Source of the DNA: Megalobrama amblycephala
Lineage: Eukaryota > Chordata > Actinopteri > Cypriniformes > Xenocyprididae
Direction of reading: 5' to 3'
Assembly: GCF_018812025.1 (NCBI RefSeq)
Contig: NC_063045.1
Coordinates: 59,510,383-59,574,382 of the forward strand
DNA: 64,000 nucleotides
Notes under the pieces: generated by a model
Seen by the model: only the letters and a program-made list of their open reading frames with translations
Databases searched by the model: none
What the model was told of the DNA's origin: nothing
Translations under genes and position numbers: made by a program
Shown here: positions 11,185 through 23,078 of the stretch, one piece after another
How positions within the stretch are numbered: position 1 is the first letter of the stretch
Layout: every line of letters begins with the position of its first letter

Positions 11185-12083
11185 GGGTAGACTGGGTACA
11201 GTTGGTACACTTTTTGCTTTTTCCGTTACCACACCAAAACTAGGGATTGAAAAAAAGTGATTTTTCATATGACATTTCCTTTACATGTCTACTAAAATAT
11301 TAATAATTATTAACATCCATATGTAGGTCATATTTGCCAAAATTAGCTCAAAAACACAAGAAGCGGGTACAGTTGAGTACAGTTGAGACACCCATCCAGA
11401 ATGCTGTAAAGCTGCCTAACCAATTCACTGCAAATGTAAAATACCTTTAAAAATGAGAATTCAACAGTTTTTATTTTCATTCAGTATTTTATCTGATTAT
11501 TTGTTTAGTTAAAAGTTTGAAAAACATTTGAAAAACATTGTACAGTAATGGCAAACAGCGATACAATATTTAATTTCAGTCCATCATTTTAATATTAACA
11601 GTTGAAAAGTTGAATAAAAGTAAAAAACATTGAACAACTGCAAACAGCAATAATAAAACAGATGAAATCTATTAACTTGTGATCTTACATCGTGCAACTA
11701 AACTGCATGTGCCGCAATAGGATTCTATAGTGCGGGTACATTTGGTACATTGTGTCTCAACTGTACCCCTCTGACCACCTCGAACATTTCTCACATTTTT
11801 TTACGATGACCTTGCATGACACAAAGTCATGCAATATGTCAGTGTTTAGAGCACAGATTAAGGTTTACGAAAATGTAAGTTAACTTTAACAGTCACGTAA
11901 GGATGAGAAGCTATTCAATGTGAAGTGAAAAACTTGCCTTTCGCTGATATCTTCGGACTGGAGAACTGCATGTACTTCATGATCAAAGAGGGCACTAATA
12001 TGGATGTGCGAACCAAATATCACAGATCAGACTTGTTGCGTACGCAAGTTATTTAAGGTGTTTCAACTATACCTGGTCTACCC
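11185..12083. mobile_element. 899-bp TA-flanked transposon in the gene 2 upstream module
   Basis: Ends are GGGTAGACTGGGTACAGTTG and CAACTATACCTGGTCTACCC, inverted to each other. TA stands at 11183-11184 and 12084-12085. Removing the element and one TA gives GGTCCTTACTCTGATAAAGG, which is how the empty site before gene 4 (46903-46920) reads apart from one base. TA duplication points to a Tc1/mariner-like mechanism; no transposase frame is present. Confidence 0.8.
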
Positions 12084-12153
12084 TACTCTGATAAAGGAAA
12101 ACAAGTTAACGTTACATGAACATGACCCACCCCCTCCCCGGACCCCCTTCAAA

Positions 12154-12163
12154 TTTATACATA
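12154..12163 (+). promoter_or_regulatory. TATA-like box of gene 2
   Basis: TTTATACATA at the same distance from the ATG as in genes 1 and 4. Confidence 0.4.
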
Positions 12164-12266
12164 CTTTTGTCAGTCAAACACTTTAATGCACATTTCTGTG
12201 TCCATTTGGTGAAATATTATGTTCTTTTATACAGATTGCTGACTAGTAAAGGACCTGATTGAGACC

Positions 12267-12418
12267 ATGATGACTCCTATTCTGAAGCTCATGCTGGCTT
12301 TGGCCACAGTTTTGGGGGTTGTAGTAACCACTGTAAACTCCATGCCCCCTAGGAGTGAGATACACCAATACACAAATCTCACACACATACACCAAGACTG
12401 ATTAACACTAATTTAATG

Positions 12419-12484
<66 letters not shown>

Positions 12485-15400
12485 CTCTAAACTAAAGGCA
12501 TTACCTACCTATTCTCCTAAATCACAATCTACAATGTCTGTTTTATCTATCCATGAAATAGGATATAGTTTTGTTCTATGCACACATGAACTACTGAATC
12601 AGTACCTAATAAATTACTTTGCATGTCACCACTGTGTTTCCTGACAGGTCAGAATCTGATATGTGATGGCAATTTTAAAAAGGATCAGCTCCAAAACTAC
12701 GCCCAGCAAGCACTAAAGGCTATTGATTCTACTCGCACGCCGACTGCTTCTCATGTGCTAGCAGGCAAGGGCCAGCATGTCTTCAACAACAACCTCCTTA
12801 AGTTTCACCGCAGTGTTCTGGAGAAGCTGCTGAAAGATTTGAGGGGCTACGATAAGCATATGAAGAACCTGGAGAAGGACCTTGTGATCCCCCTCAACGA
12901 AGATCACAAAAAAAAAATTGGAACTGAAATGGTGGTTGACTTCAGGTCAGTGTGTGTGTGCTCAGGTGAGATGAGTGCTACAGTGTGTAGAAACTTTAGA
13001 ATGTAAGTGTAGTAGGTCTGGACGATAAAGCAATATATATAATTATCATGTGCAGCGTAGTACAATTAAAATGTCATGAGAGAACATTCTCGTGCTGTTC
13101 TGTATCATATGGACTGGAGTAAGCATGTTTCAGTTTTTATGGACATATTGCAAATAGCATTGACTGCACTAGTTTTCTGAATTGTAACCACACTTCAGAA
13201 TGTTTAACCATTACCCTGTGTGATGTGTCTGAAGGTGCAGGGGTAACGTCGACTGGTCTCTCTCTCTTTCTCTAACGTACCTTACTCTCGCTCCCAGATG
13301 CGTTCTCATGTGCCGAATTTTGGCACTGATTAATTTAATTCGGTCGATGTCCTTAAAAGTACCAAGTTCGGTACCAACCCTAGTCAGTGGTGACATGATC
13401 TGCTGCAAAGTCTGCCATCTTTTGGGTTTGTGGTTTCCATGAAGATCACGGCATGTGACGCACTCATGAATGACACTGAACTCTGAACCTCTAGCCACTA
13501 GCTAGCCAAAAACCAGCAGCACCCACAGCACCCTCCGTGAAATGTCTTCCTGGTGTTATACTTTTTACAGCAAAATTAGGATTTATAGTGGAACCAGGAT
13601 TTATAGTGGTTCATAGACTGATTGGCTCGTTCTGTCATGTGTCAGGGACATCAGTGGTTTCTCAGTTTTGCTCATTTCCATAGGAACTTTAGTTCTGTGG
13701 ACGCTCTGCTTTCTGCACTCACCAAGGGAGGAAGAGTAAAGTTCTTCTGGACCCATGAAGCTGAAGCTGCCTTTTCTGAGCTCAAGTGATGATTCATATC
13801 TGTCCTTATCCTAACTTTCCCAGAAACTGACAAACCATTGTTGGTGGAGTTTCATAAGAATCTGGAATACATCCAACAGACCAAATGTTTTTAAAGTCCA
13901 CTGCATCAATGCTACAAAACTTAGACTCGTGATTAGAACCTAAAAAATCTGCCTTCATAATGCTCTATGTACACCATCAGTGTGCTCATTTATAATAAAT
14001 CAAGTTTGAAAAGACAGACAGTTGTACAACATCTAAAGCTATGAGAGGGCGAAAAATGATAGTTAAACAGCCTGTATCATATCTCACCTGTTACATTATT
14101 ACGCAGCATTTGCGATTAAACCGTGTTACTTCACTGCCACAGCAGTAATTTCTCCCTCCTCTTATCATGGCTGATACCGTGGGGAAAGAATGGACCTCCA
14201 AAAGCTTTCTCTTCCATTGAAACAACTCCAATGCAGTCTATTGCATCGCAGATTAAACTAATGCCATTCCTCAGACGGCTAATCTGGTCTTCCGCTTGCA
14301 ATTAGTTTATAAATAAAGCTGAACATATAGCTGAATTTAAAATTCAAATCTCTCTCAAATTCTGCCTTTCAGAAAAGTAGAGCATTGGCTCCATATGTAC
14401 CCCAGTGCCTCTCTACATGTTGTAAATCAGTAAATCTTCCTCTCAATTTTCTGCAAACCAATTTTTGGTCAGCAGTGCCCTGTGTTACTAAGCTGCGCGC
14501 GTGCGCGGCCGCGCAGAAGAAATAATTGCCGCGCGGAGAGAGAACAGACATGAAAATGATTGCAGTAGTTTAAATGAGAAATAATTGCAGTGCTCTGGAC
14601 AACCGCTATAGAGTTATTGTCGCTATAGAATTAGAACCGGTGAATGCGGTTTACAGATTTCATAGAAAGATAACGATTGAGCGCGTGTGAGCTGGCTGGC
14701 CCTGAGCCAAATCAGTCGCGGTAAGAATACTAACGTTTGCGGACTAAATACATCAATACGAGAGGCAACGCGAAACGAAAAGAAATGTGAAATAAAACGT
14801 CGTGTTTTAATGAAAGGTGGTGGAAATGACGGATGATGGGCACAGAATGCTAACAAAACTCTGAGACATTTACAATCACACACCCACCACAGGTGTAGCT
14901 TTTAAACTCAAAATACATCAGTGATACAGTATACCTCAGTTTAAATTTTTTGTGTGTGGTGGTGTGGGTTTCAGGGATGTTTAGATAACTATAAAAGAGT
15001 TAACGTTCACTTTTCTTAAAAATATTTAGCTATCAGTTTAAATGCTTCAGTTTGTTTTCACTATGTTATATATTAAAACAAATGGAAGCATTTAAACTGA
15101 TATAATACTGTATATCAGTTTAAATACTTAAATATTATATTTTATTATATTATAATGTAAGCCTAATAAAAAAATGATCTCACAAAGGGATTGTTTAGGG
15201 CTCCTTGCCACGAAAAATCTTAACCTCCTGGTATATAAAATCTGGGAAATTCATAAGCAATAAACATTTAATTTTGATGGTTTAACAATGTCTGTTGCTA
15301 ATAATTGACTGTACAAAAGCCATCATTGTAACTGCTTATATTATATTATGATAAAGAATTGAACTGTCCTGCAGGAGGACAGAAATTATTTTTTAATAGA

Positions 15401-17042
15401 ATTTCTTGGTAAAGACTGGTACAGTTAATACAGCAATGTGAAAAATCTCAAGTAACCTAAAATGTGCTTAATTTAGTGACTGAACTGCTTGTTTTCAAAC
15501 ATATTATTTAATAAATCACTAAGTTACATCAAGGGTCAAATAAAATAGAAACGGCACATTAAAGTTAAATGTTACAGTTGTATGATAAAACCATTTTTTT
15601 GTGTGTATGTTTACATTCGTTGTACAGGTCTGATATAAAGTATGTTTTTGCTCAGGTGGCCAAAATGTGCGCTCAACAGAGAAAAGTTTTGCTCAGCGAG
15701 AAAAAAAATTAGAGGGAACATTGGTTACGACCCTGGTCTAGGTCAGGGAAGCAGCATAAATAAAAATGTCCTGCAAAAATCAGTTTCAACAATTTCTTAT
15801 TTTTTTATATTTTTCTGTTTAGTTTCATCACAGAGTCAAGAAAATAAATGAAGCATTTAAAATGGACACTAACTAAACCCGTATTATTCCTAACTAAACC
15901 CTGTAAAAAAAAAGAAAAGAAAAATACAGTGGTCCTTACCTAACTTCCTGGCTAATTCAACACAGGAGAAAAAAATACCGCTTCAGTATCAAAGAAAATA
16001 TTATATGTGCAATATTTACAAGGAATGGCAACACACTGCCACAATAAAGAAATGAAAAACGAAAGGAATTATAATCAAATGAAAACAATGTGGTCAAGAA
16101 TCAAAATGAAAGTGCTTTAAAGACATGAATAGAATTGGTGACATTTTAAAGAGGACCTATTATGCAAAATTCACTTTTGCATGGTGTTTGGACATAAATG
16201 TGTGTTGGCAGTGTGTGTACACAACCTCCCTATAGTGATAAAAATCCTTTTTTTAATCCCCATAAATCATAAGCAGTGTCTCAGAACAAGCCGTTTCCAG
16301 ATCCCTGGCAGTGTGACGTCACAAAAGCCACAGGCTCCGCCCACAGTGTTGACTGACACTTAAGTTTGAACTTAGAACCACCCTGAGCTCGTTGTTTACA
16401 ACGAGTCCGCCATTGCTGCCCTGACGAGAATGTCTCCCAAGCGTTTTCGGTGTTCTGTAGCTGGATGGATTAATCCACAGAGCTCTCTCCATTTACTCCC
16501 TAAATGAGGTGGATTAACTTGGTTTTCCAGGAAAATGCTCCCTCAGTTCTGTCGAAATTCGTTTATTATCTGCTTGAATTATTTCACACCGGACTGCTTT
16601 GTGAACGAATATCAATACAAAGGGACAATACAAAACATAGACTGTGCTAAAAATATGATACTCAAGGATATAACGTACAAGTAAAAACTGTTCTTCATCC
16701 AGTTTACAGTCTCCAGAGTGATACTGATACAGCAGTAATGAAGGTGAGGGCACGTTATTACAGTTCATCTGAGTTTATTTACGGATATAAAATGTACCAG
16801 TTTATTAAGCACCACCCGAAAAGGCATTTGTTTACATCTTGTAAAATGGGGCATAATAGGTCCCCTTTAAAACAATGTACAGATTTAGATCCCACAAGCC
16901 AGCTATGTCAATAACACCAGTAGCCAATGCTAACACCACTCTCCCCTCTGCCACGTCCACATCCTGGCGCTTTTTCAAAGGAACGTTCCCCTCAAGTCCA
17001 CCGATCCGTCTCGCCTACGTTCAATCAAGGTGGAGCTACCTC

Positions 17043-17101
<59 letters not shown>

Positions 17102-18636
17102 CACGCACGAACGTCTCCACACACAAGGAAAAGGCGGAGGAAAAACAACAATACGTCTTTTGACATAACACCTGCTATTAATAGCCCACAAATCTCCCTC
17201 TTTATTAAACGCACCCAAATATCTGAACCCAGCCCTTTGGATTCTTGTTTAGCACTTATCCGTGAAATATTAAGCAAATGCTTATTCCTCCTTTGTTCAG
17301 GAAATCACTCAGAAAACACCAACAGATCACTCGACTCACTTTCAGATTTCTCAGATGCTCCAAATCTACTTGCAATTCTAAATTTGATCCATTTGTCTTT
17401 CTCCAATACAGTAGGCTACTATACTGTACTGTATATATTATAAACAGATCTGTTAATAAGCAGCCATTCAATATTCATTGCTAATTTACCCACACCCCTC
17501 CAGCCTAATCAGTCAGTTTTTCTTATTTTTAGCCCACAGAAGTTCCCAAATTTAATCTCCAGCCAATCCCCTCTTCATCAACAATAATAATAATTCAGTA
17601 ATACAATAAAACATTGCTTATCAATTACCCATTCAACCATCTAGCCACAGCAGTGATTTCTTTATTTATTTATATTTAAATATGTATCACTTCACTGCTG
17701 CAGTGATTGCAGTGATTTCTCCCCTCGTCAAAAATAGTCTTTAAGCTACTTCACTACTGTACAGCTCTTCTCTGCTCTTCTCTGCTCCTCTTTGGGGGTT
17801 TAGAGCTTGAGCTGAGCCTCAGTTTGAGCTTCCTCAAGGAAAGCAAGCCAAGTTTGTTTACCATTAACAATTAAGACTGAATGGGCAGGCGAACTCATGA
17901 ACTGTTAGTTCTTCTGAAACAGTGGATAAACAGCTTCAGTTCTTTCTTTTTTAGATTTATTCTCTTATTTAAATTATTTGACATAATTAGACATTTTCAA
18001 CATATAGTTTCAGTTTTATATCTTGTTTTTGGTTTGTTTGTCTCTGTAGTCCGGAGGATGAGTATGTGGATTATAATGCAGTTGTGTACGGAGCGTACGT
18101 GGAGAAGCTCCGAGAGGCACTTGTGGAATACCTCAAGGCTGATACATCTGACAACGATGATGAGAGAAACAGAATCAAAACGCAGGTGGAGTTAATCACC
18201 AATAATATGGTGAACCTTGATGTGTATGTGGACCCAATGGCCTGCGATCACTTGCTGAAGAAGAAACAGAAGAAGAACCAAAATATGAAGCAAAAGTACT
18301 ATGAGATCAGAGGTGCATTGAGGAATATGTTCCAGAACATCCTGCAGGACTTCAAAAAAGTGTCTGAAAAGATCAAAGACCTTTACGAGACAAACAACTG
18401 GAACAGGTTAGACAGCTGTCTCCAGGAATATATTCATGTACAAACAATAAATATAATTGTTAATGCACAAAAATCAATCAATAAATAAGCCATAAAAAAA
18501 TTAATCATCGACAGACCCAAAAGACCTTCTGATGAGTTCAGTAGAGCTCCTCTTAGTCCATTAAATCATGTAGTGGATGACCTTCAAAGTAAAGCACATT
18601 TTCTCATGTAACTCTTGTTCTCTTTTCAACAGATAG
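12267..18636 (+). CDS. family gene 2: intact secreted protein, about 248 aa, unrecognised
   Basis: Exons are 12267-12354, 12648-12945, 18050-18406 and the start of exon 4 at 18633 (stop TAG 18634-18636). Phases 1, 2 and 2 all join in frame. Two ATGs stand together (12267, 12270); the second matches the other copies. Residues 1 to about 24 are a signal peptide (KLMLALATVLGVVVTTV). Exon 2 gives KKDQLQNYAQQAL, GQHVFNNNLLKFHR and a charged stretch to DHKKKIGTEMVVDF. Exon 3 gives PEDEYVDYNAVVYGAYVEKL, DVYVDPMACD, a lysine-rich KKKQKKNQ and RNMFQNILQDFKKV, ending NNWNR. No membrane anchor and few cysteines are seen; long amphipathic stretches suggest an all-helical secreted protein (inference). Where other copies have D-x-WL after the YVDPMA motif, this one has DHLL. 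Intron 2 is 5.1 kb, swollen by mobile elements. A helical cytokine-like or venom/mucus-type protein are both possible; the sequence does not decide. Confidence 0.75.
12421..12480 (+). repeat. (TG)n microsatellite in intron 1 of gene 2
   Basis: About 30 TG units at the position conserved in all copies. Confidence 0.9.
13610..13870 (+). mobile_element. Ty3/gypsy pol fragment in intron 2 of gene 2
   Basis: Nucleotide copy of the piece at 8690-8960 (CAGTGGTTTCTCAGTTTTGC, AAGCTGAAGCTGCCTTTTCT), with a stop at the place where the other reads C-R-F. It was duplicated along with the host gene. Confidence 0.65.
14472..15730 (+). mobile_element. about 1.2-kb hAT-like element in intron 2 of gene 2
   Basis: The right end, read on the minus strand, is CCAATGTTCCCTCTAATTTTT. 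The left end GTGTTACTAAGCTGCGCGCG resembles the usual 'CAGTGTTCCCTCTAAGCTGCGC' tip of some hAT elements. The stretch from about 14560 to 15730 reappears at 48890-49835 in reverse orientation inside intron 2 of gene 4. It holds no transposase. The hAT label comes from the tip only and is uncertain. Confidence 0.5.
15731..16145. other. no recognised feature
   Basis: AT-rich part of intron 2 of gene 2. No coding region or clear repeat ends were seen. Confidence 0.5.
16150..16866. mobile_element. 717-bp TTAA-flanked MITE
   Basis: Ends AGAGGACCTATTATGC and GCATAATAGGTCCCCT are inverted copies, with TTAA on both sides (16146-16149, 16867-16870). No transposase. The tip is that of a common teleost element. 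Confidence 0.75.
17042..17101 (+). repeat. (GA)n microsatellite
   Basis: AG repeat of about 60 bp with two interruptions. The charged or serine-leucine frames across it are products of the repeat and not genes. Confidence 0.9.
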
Positions 18637-18753
18637 ACACACATTAAGAGATCTGTCTTCTGACCCGGAGTGATCACTGGGAGGAGCTCTTCTTTCTGAA
18701 ATCAATAAGTACTGCTTTGGTTTTACCCATATTCAGTTTTAAATCACATGAGC

Positions 18754-18790
<37 letters not shown>

Positions 18791-19580
18791 TTAAACTCTC
18801 TTTGTAGGCCAGATCATTGCCTTGTTTAATTAAACCCAACAGGGCTCTATCATCTGAAAACTCAAATATTTGACAAGAGACCGTACGATGCAATGGGACT
18901 CTTTTTATAGTTAAATAGGAATAGTTGACCCAAAAATGAGAATCTGTTGATACTTTACTCACTCTCAGACCATTCAAGATTTACAAACCCCATTTCCACA
19001 GAAGAGGGACATTAGAGAAATTACAATACACAAAAGAAAAGATTGTATGTTTGTAATATATGATGTTTTTTCTTTGTGTGTGTTTTGTGTTGAAGCCAAA
19101 GACAAATTTAAACTCTCAGAACTGAGCCTTCAATTACAATGTCCCAAATATTCCAACTTTTCTGGAAATGGGGTTTGCAGAATAAGTTTTGTTTGATGTA
19201 TTGAAGCATTTCTTGTGAAGGATCTAAGGATTCTCAATAGCCTACTTGATTTATACCATTTATCATTTAATCATTATTATTAATTGATGTAATTTTATGT
19301 TTTTATATTTTATCATACTTTATCATACTATTTCCTTTCTATTGTTGTTTAATCTTATGATTGTGTGGTTTGAAGGGATGTTTGTCTTCATGAGAAAGAG
19401 AAAAGAGAATGTCTCCATTTCAAGGTTTTTAACATCACTGGACAATAATGTGAAGAAGTCATTTTTCATTGTTTTTCTCTTAATATAATAACACTTGTTG
19501 GATTTGTGATGGTCAGATGAAGTCTGAGCATTAAAACAGACGCAACTAAGATTATTCAATAAAGTCTGCTCTTTTTATTA
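18633..19580 (+). other. last exon and 3'UTR of gene 2
   Basis: Acceptor CTCTTTTCAACAG then ATAGACACACATTAAGAG. AATAAA at 19558-19563. The UTR keeps a compressed form of the old fold-back repeat: CAAACCCCATTTCCA near 18987 and TGGAAATGGGGTTTG near 19165. It lacks the middle part present in genes 1 and 4. Confidence 0.65.
18755..18792 (+). repeat. (TAA)n tract in the 3'UTR
   Basis: About a dozen AAT units after CATGAGCT. Shorter forms are at 3880-3900 (gene 1) and 50677-50700 (gene 4). Confidence 0.85.
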
Positions 19581-19584
19581 TCAT

Positions 19585-22500
19585 CACTTTGTCTCCTTCT
19601 GTTCTTTCCTGACTGGTTTTGTCAAAGACCTGGCAACCCTGCTCTCAGGACCTTGAAGACAAGTAACAAGGTAGGTCTGTCTTAATTAGTCTTAATTTAT
19701 TTGACAAACAGTTGAAATATAGCAACACATATGTCAAGGAATAAAGTTAAAAACTTATTTCCAATGCAGTCCGTGATGCAGATAGGATACACTGTATATT
19801 TTGCATGAGTTTTTTGTCAGCATATATACAGTCTGAATAAAGTCTCTCTTTGTGTTAGACTGCATGAGTTTCACTTTTACTAACTTGGATCAACGGTTAC
19901 ATTTATTATGACAAACTACTGAATATATTCAACTGTGATCCACTAACTTTGTAAATACAGATCTGGCAGAACTTTATGTATTATGACAATAAAATCTTCC
20001 AGATTTCTCTCAATCCTGCAGTTGGTTAGCACCATTTTCCTGACAAATAAATCTACTTGACTTACCATGCACCAGCAGAAGAAAATGGATCTTTTGTGAC
20101 ATGCAATTTGTTATGTAATATGCTGAGGGTCATAGAGGGTGGTACAGTTACATTCTGTATTTGATGATATTTATTTAGAGAGGGTTTGACCACTTGTTTA
20201 TTTGCTTAGCCTTTAGCTGGTTGGCTCGTCTTAGCTGGCTGAAGTAGATGGTTTCCAGCCTGACAGAGCTGGTGGTTGTAGCTGGTCTGTCAGATGATTT
20301 TAGTTTCGAAACTTTTCCAAAAGCAGCTATGAGAAGCCATAAAACACTGATTTTAGCTGTTTGTTTTTTCAGCAGGATTACAGTATATTCACTGTGTAAT
20401 GCACTTTTCCCTTCTGGATTCAAACATCTGGTGTCAATTAAAACTGTAGAGAAGATGAAAAATAAATGTGTCTTGCAGTCTCTCTTGATTGATTGCCTAA
20501 GACAAATTTTTCCTGAGAGAGAAAATACAATGGATACCCCCTTAGCCAGACTGAGTGACAAAACATCCTACAACATGACTGGATTTAATTGGGGAAACTG
20601 CAAAAATGGGAGTAAAACAAACGATTAAAGTGACCCTTACAACTTGTGTTGTTACAGCCAGTGGTCCATGGATATTGACATGTGGCCAGGAACGCCTGGG
20701 AAATACATAAAGCAAAGCCTGTGAACGCTTAATCTGCTAGACAATGTACAATAATGCTTATGATGTTGGTGTGTTCCAAAACAATGACAAAATTCACATT
20801 TAGGAGATATAAGCATTCTATAAAATCACTTCCGCTAAAATGGATCATGGACTTTCATGACATCACCGCGGACTTCAGCTTCTCATCAGATCTTCTGTCC
20901 AATCAAATGCTCTCTAGAATCTGAAGCACCCCACCCCCTACATTATAAATAGACGCTGAAGCTGCGGCTGGAATCGGTCATTTGTTCACACATTTACTAT
21001 TTTCTATATGATGAATGACACATAGCGCACTATATAGAGGATAGGGAAGGATTAAGTGTAAATATGCTTTCCATTGCGGCGAATAAAGTCTGGTTTCACG
21101 TTGTGTCAGCGAACCACAACAGTGCACACATAGTCTGCTCTGGTCCAGAGACACGATAGCACAGAGCGGATCACAAAACGTACCGGACCCATTTGAATTC
21201 TGTACAGAATGATATATTTTATAGAGATATGGAGGAGAGACGGTTGGAGATTAGAAGGAAAATGAGGCTTTACCAAGCTCAACAGCTCTGGCCGAGCTGC
21301 GATATAAACAAAATGCTACTGGCTATTTTAAAAAAGGGGGAAGAGCTGTTCGATATGTCCCGCCCTGTCTTCCTGTTTCAGTTGAAATATAGTGGTGCAG
21401 GTATGACATCATTTTGTAGGCCAAAACGCAGAAGCGAGTTAGCATTTTAGCACTTCCGGTTCTATCATACTGAAGTCAATGAGTTTTTTAAAGAGATTTT
21501 TGTTAAATGGCTAAAATAAGGTCTGTGGTGAGCACAAGCTCAAGACACTTTTACATTTTATTATACGACATAAAATACATCAGTATTACCCCACTCGTGA
21601 TTTTTTTTAAAGCTGTCTTAAAAAGGCAGTTGCTAACATGTAGCTAAATGGGACTACAGAGGCAGTCAGGGAGATTAAACATCATCGCGCCTAACAGGTA
21701 AACTCAGTCCGCTTTTACAGCCTCATCATGCTTATAATTTTGCACTTAGAAACTATTGTAACTCAAACATTCTGGGAAAATGTTTTTATATAAAAACTGA
21801 AAGAGTTTTCGTAAGCTTAGTGGTGGTGACGTGGGAATGTGGTGTAGATCGTTTATAGCCTACCTTTAGCTTTTTACTTCTGGCGACTGCATTTAGGCTT
21901 CCGAATTCATAAAAGTCTGTGAAAATGATCTTGATGGACAAAACGTGTAAGTATTATAAACTTTTGATGATCACAGAGCTTGTTTTTTGCAATAATCCAA
22001 AAGCCTATGGAAAATCATATTGGGTTTTTGTCGAGGGAACCAATGAGATAATAACTGCCTATTGGCCTACAAAGTGACGTCGTAGGATCGTCCAAGGATC
22101 AGCTTAATTTCCACATCATCAAAATTTGCATCATCAAAAGCACTTGTTAATAAAAGTGCTGAGCTGAATTAGTGTTTAAAAGAGAATAAAGTCAAATGCA
22201 CCTTTTACCCTGGTGCACCTTTAATCCTGTTGTACCCTACAACTATTCAGATTATCACAGAAGTACTTGGATAAAAGTTTATAGTTCGGATGTAAACACT
22301 TGATGTCAGCGGTAGCGATCAACATAGAGCAAATCACCCTTTGAAAGCCCTTCAAATACTGTGATAGGCGTTATATTCCTATAGGTAGATGTGAGTCACC
22401 TGGGAGTCAGCTGATGTGAGCTTGACTGATGTGACCTGCCAGAAATAATGCTACACTTGATTTATGAATCATCCATTCAAACCAATTAAAAAAAAACACA

Positions 22501-22750
22501 AAAAAAAAACATTCAAATTAATTCAACATTTTAAATAGATTGCAGCAATTAGTATTTTGTCAGAACCACTAGTAAATTACATGTTATTTTGTTTAGTTGT
22601 CTGTTCAGAATTGTGGGAGAATAGTGATCTCTATTTGAAGAAAAAAAGAAAAGTGATTCTCAGTTTATCCAGAATTGTGCAGGTCTGACCCAAAGTCACC
22701 AGAATTGAAAGATTTGATCTTGGGAGGCCTGTAGTGATCAAGCTGCTGTC
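19585..22750. other. gene 2 to gene 3 spacer, repeats only
   Basis: 19975-20600 belongs to the segment shared with 9180 and 36550. An open stretch of about 125 codons at 20248-20628 lies in that shared repeat and has no recognisable domain, so I do not call it a gene. 20640-22240 holds unrecognised sequence with ORFs up to 85 codons and no clear inverted ends. 22480-22740 is A-rich. Confidence 0.5.
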
Positions 22751-22870
22751 AACATCATGATTTATCACTGAATTCATCAGTCATACACATTTCTGTGTCC
22801 ATGTGGTGAAATATTATGTTTTTGATACAGATAAACTGGCTGACCAGAAAAGGACCTGATTGAGACCATA

Positions 22871-23015
22871 ATGAGACCTTTTATCAAGTTCCTTGTGGTT
22901 TTGGTGCTCGCAGTTGTGGGGATAATGACCATTATCTCCGTCCCCCAAAAGAGTGAGATACACCAATACACAAATCTTACACACATACACCAAGAATGAG
23001 GAACACTAATATAAT

Positions 23016-23078
<63 letters not shown>

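Noticed and set aside
12426..12644. 72-codon frame starting with Cys-Val repeats
   Set aside because: Translation of the (TG)n tract running into intron 1 sequence of gene 2.
17036..17277. Open frames of 60 to 97 codons on both strands around 17041-17101
   Set aside because: They are readings of the (GA)n microsatellite and have no domain.
20248..20628. 126-codon open frame
   Set aside because: It lies in a repeat segment shared with 9180 and 36550, where the frame is not kept. No domain or splice context was seen.
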